NCBI RefSeq assembly: GCF_014851805.1
Contig: NZ_JACVAK010000001.1
Coordinates: 372,001 to 436,000 of the forward strand
Length of the DNA stretch: 64,000 nt
From: Pseudoxanthomonas sp. PXM02
Lineage (GTDB): Bacteria > Pseudomonadota > Gammaproteobacteria > Xanthomonadales > Xanthomonadaceae
Direction of reading: 5' to 3'
Within the stretch, counting starts at the first letter, position 1. Each line of letters starts with the position of its first letter. A program made the position numbers and the translations under genes. Shown piece after piece: positions 63,253 through 64,000 of the stretch. A model generated the notes under the pieces. The model did not search any database and was not told where the DNA came from. It was given only the letters and a program-made list of their open reading frames with translations.

Positions 63253-64000
63253 TCAGCGCCCCGCCAGTACGCGGGCCTGTTCCAGCTCGACCTTCAGGCT
63301 GCTGGCCAGCTCCTCGCGCTTCACTTCGAACTGCTGCTCGCGCACCAGGTCCTTGACCGTCACCGCGCCGCGCGCGAGTTCCTCCTCGCCCGCCAGCACC
63401 ACGAAACGGATGCCCGCACGCGAGGCGTACTGGAACTGCTTGGCCAGCTTGCGGCTTTCCATCTGCACTTCGGTGTTGATGCCGGCCGCGCGCAGGCGGC
63501 GCGCGATATCCAGCGATTCGGCCAACTGGCCGTCGTCCATCAGGGCGACCATCGCCTGCACGCTGCTTTCGTCGCTACCCGCGATCAGGCCGGCTTCGCG
63601 CAGCTGCCAGAACAGGCGGGTCAGGCCGATCGAGATGCCAACACCCGGCAGCTTCGACTTGGTGTAGTGGCTGGCAAGGTCTTCGTAGCGGCCGCCCGAG
63701 CAGATCGAGCCGATCTGCGGGTAACCGTCCAGCTGCGTCTCGTAGACGGTGCCGGTGTAGTAGTCCAGGCCGCGCGCGATGGAGAAGTTCAGGCAGTACG
63801 CGCTCTCGGGCACGCCCAGCGCCTTGACCAGCTCCAGCACCTCGCGCAGTTCGGCGATGCCCTGGTTGAAGGTCTCGCTGCCCTGCCCCAGCGCATCGAG
63901 CTTGGCCAGCGCGTCGGCGTGGCCGGTGCTGCGCATGGCGACGAACTCGAGGATACGGTCGACGCCCTCGACCGACATGCCGAAGCCTTCGCCAGTCAGC
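63253..64000 (-). CDS. hisS: Histidyl-tRNA synthetase, C-terminal part (partial, starts beyond the window)
   Basis: At least 248 codons are visible and the reading frame is open to the edge of the window. The class II motif [13 protein letters not shown] is the histidine-A loop; [11 protein letters not shown] and [13 protein letters not shown] belong to the active site. The C-terminal anticodon-binding domain (about the last 95 residues) reads [20 protein letters not shown] onward. It charges tRNA-His and completes the histidine-related group. Confidence 0.93.
   Translation of the reverse strand, partial: LTGEGFGMSVEGVDRILEFVAMRSTGHADALAKLDALGQGSETFNQGIAELREVLELVKALGVPESAYCLNFSIARGLDYYTGTVYETQLDGYPQIGSICSGGRYEDLASHYTKSKLPGVGISIGLTRLFWQLREAGLIAGSDESSVQAMVALMDDGQLAESLDIARRLRAAGINTEVQMESRKLAKQFQYASRAGIRFVVLAGEEELARGAVTVKDLVREQQFEVKREELASSLKVELEQARVLAGR

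Overview
The window is GC-rich, densely packed chromosomal DNA from a gammaproteobacterium, most likely of the family Xanthomonadaceae (Pseudoxanthomonas, Stenotrophomonas or Lysobacter type). Grounds for this are the GTAG-headed REP palindromes, a complete eight-gene his operon led by a TrpR/YerC-type regulator, a leucine-catabolism cluster with an IcmF-type mutase nearby, paired DUF4105/DUF2388 genes, and a probable type IV secretion effector with its immunity lipoprotein. The species assignment is inference. No tRNA, rRNA, CRISPR array, insertion sequence or phage gene was seen.

Region 1 (1-9.2 kb) is the accessory part. It holds the start of a putative antibacterial effector, two paralogous immunity-like lipoproteins, stacked REP doublets, an amidohydrolase, a 42-bp tandem repeat array, a lone AT-rich KAP-family P-loop NTPase, two TonB/TolA-like envelope proteins, a serine beta-lactamase-like protein, and a short broken copy of the 3' end of the neighbouring mutase gene.

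Region 2 (9.2-36.9 kb) is centred on branched-chain amino acid and acyl-CoA breakdown: IcmF mutase, leucine dehydrogenase, isovaleryl-CoA dehydrogenase, thiolase, methylcrotonyl-CoA carboxylase beta and alpha subunits, methylglutaconyl-CoA hydratase, HMG-CoA lyase and an HSD10-type dehydrogenase. Together these take leucine through isovaleryl-CoA to acetyl-CoA and acetoacetate, with capacity for isoleucine and valine intermediates. Other units lie between them: a TetR regulator with an alpha/beta hydrolase, two alanine-rich lipoproteins, a bactofilin with a zinc-ribbon protein, an HscC-type Hsp70 with two J-proteins, and a Fur-controlled feoAB iron transporter.

Region 3 (36.9-51.5 kb) is housekeeping: EF-P-like EfpL, the DUF4105/DUF2388 pair, a divergent D-2-hydroxyglutarate dehydrogenase/serA pair (serine synthesis), a NUDIX protein, two tandem amino-acid permeases, the methionine-salvage genes mtnB-mtnD-mtnC with a DMT exporter, and a secreted calcineurin-like phosphoesterase.

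Region 4 (51.7-64 kb) is histidine-centred: hisGDCBHAF(IE) read leftward behind a HisR-type regulator with its own promoter/operator, then a 7TM-GGDEF sensor, a histidine ammonia-lyase-like enzyme with two extra segments, and the 3' part of hisS.

Most operons are joined by 4-bp ATGA/GTGA or TGATG overlaps. Three palindromic repeat families (GTAG-REP, CCTTCTCCCC hairpins, and long GAGCGACGT inverted repeats) fill intergenic spaces, and one copy lies in frame inside the icmF gene.
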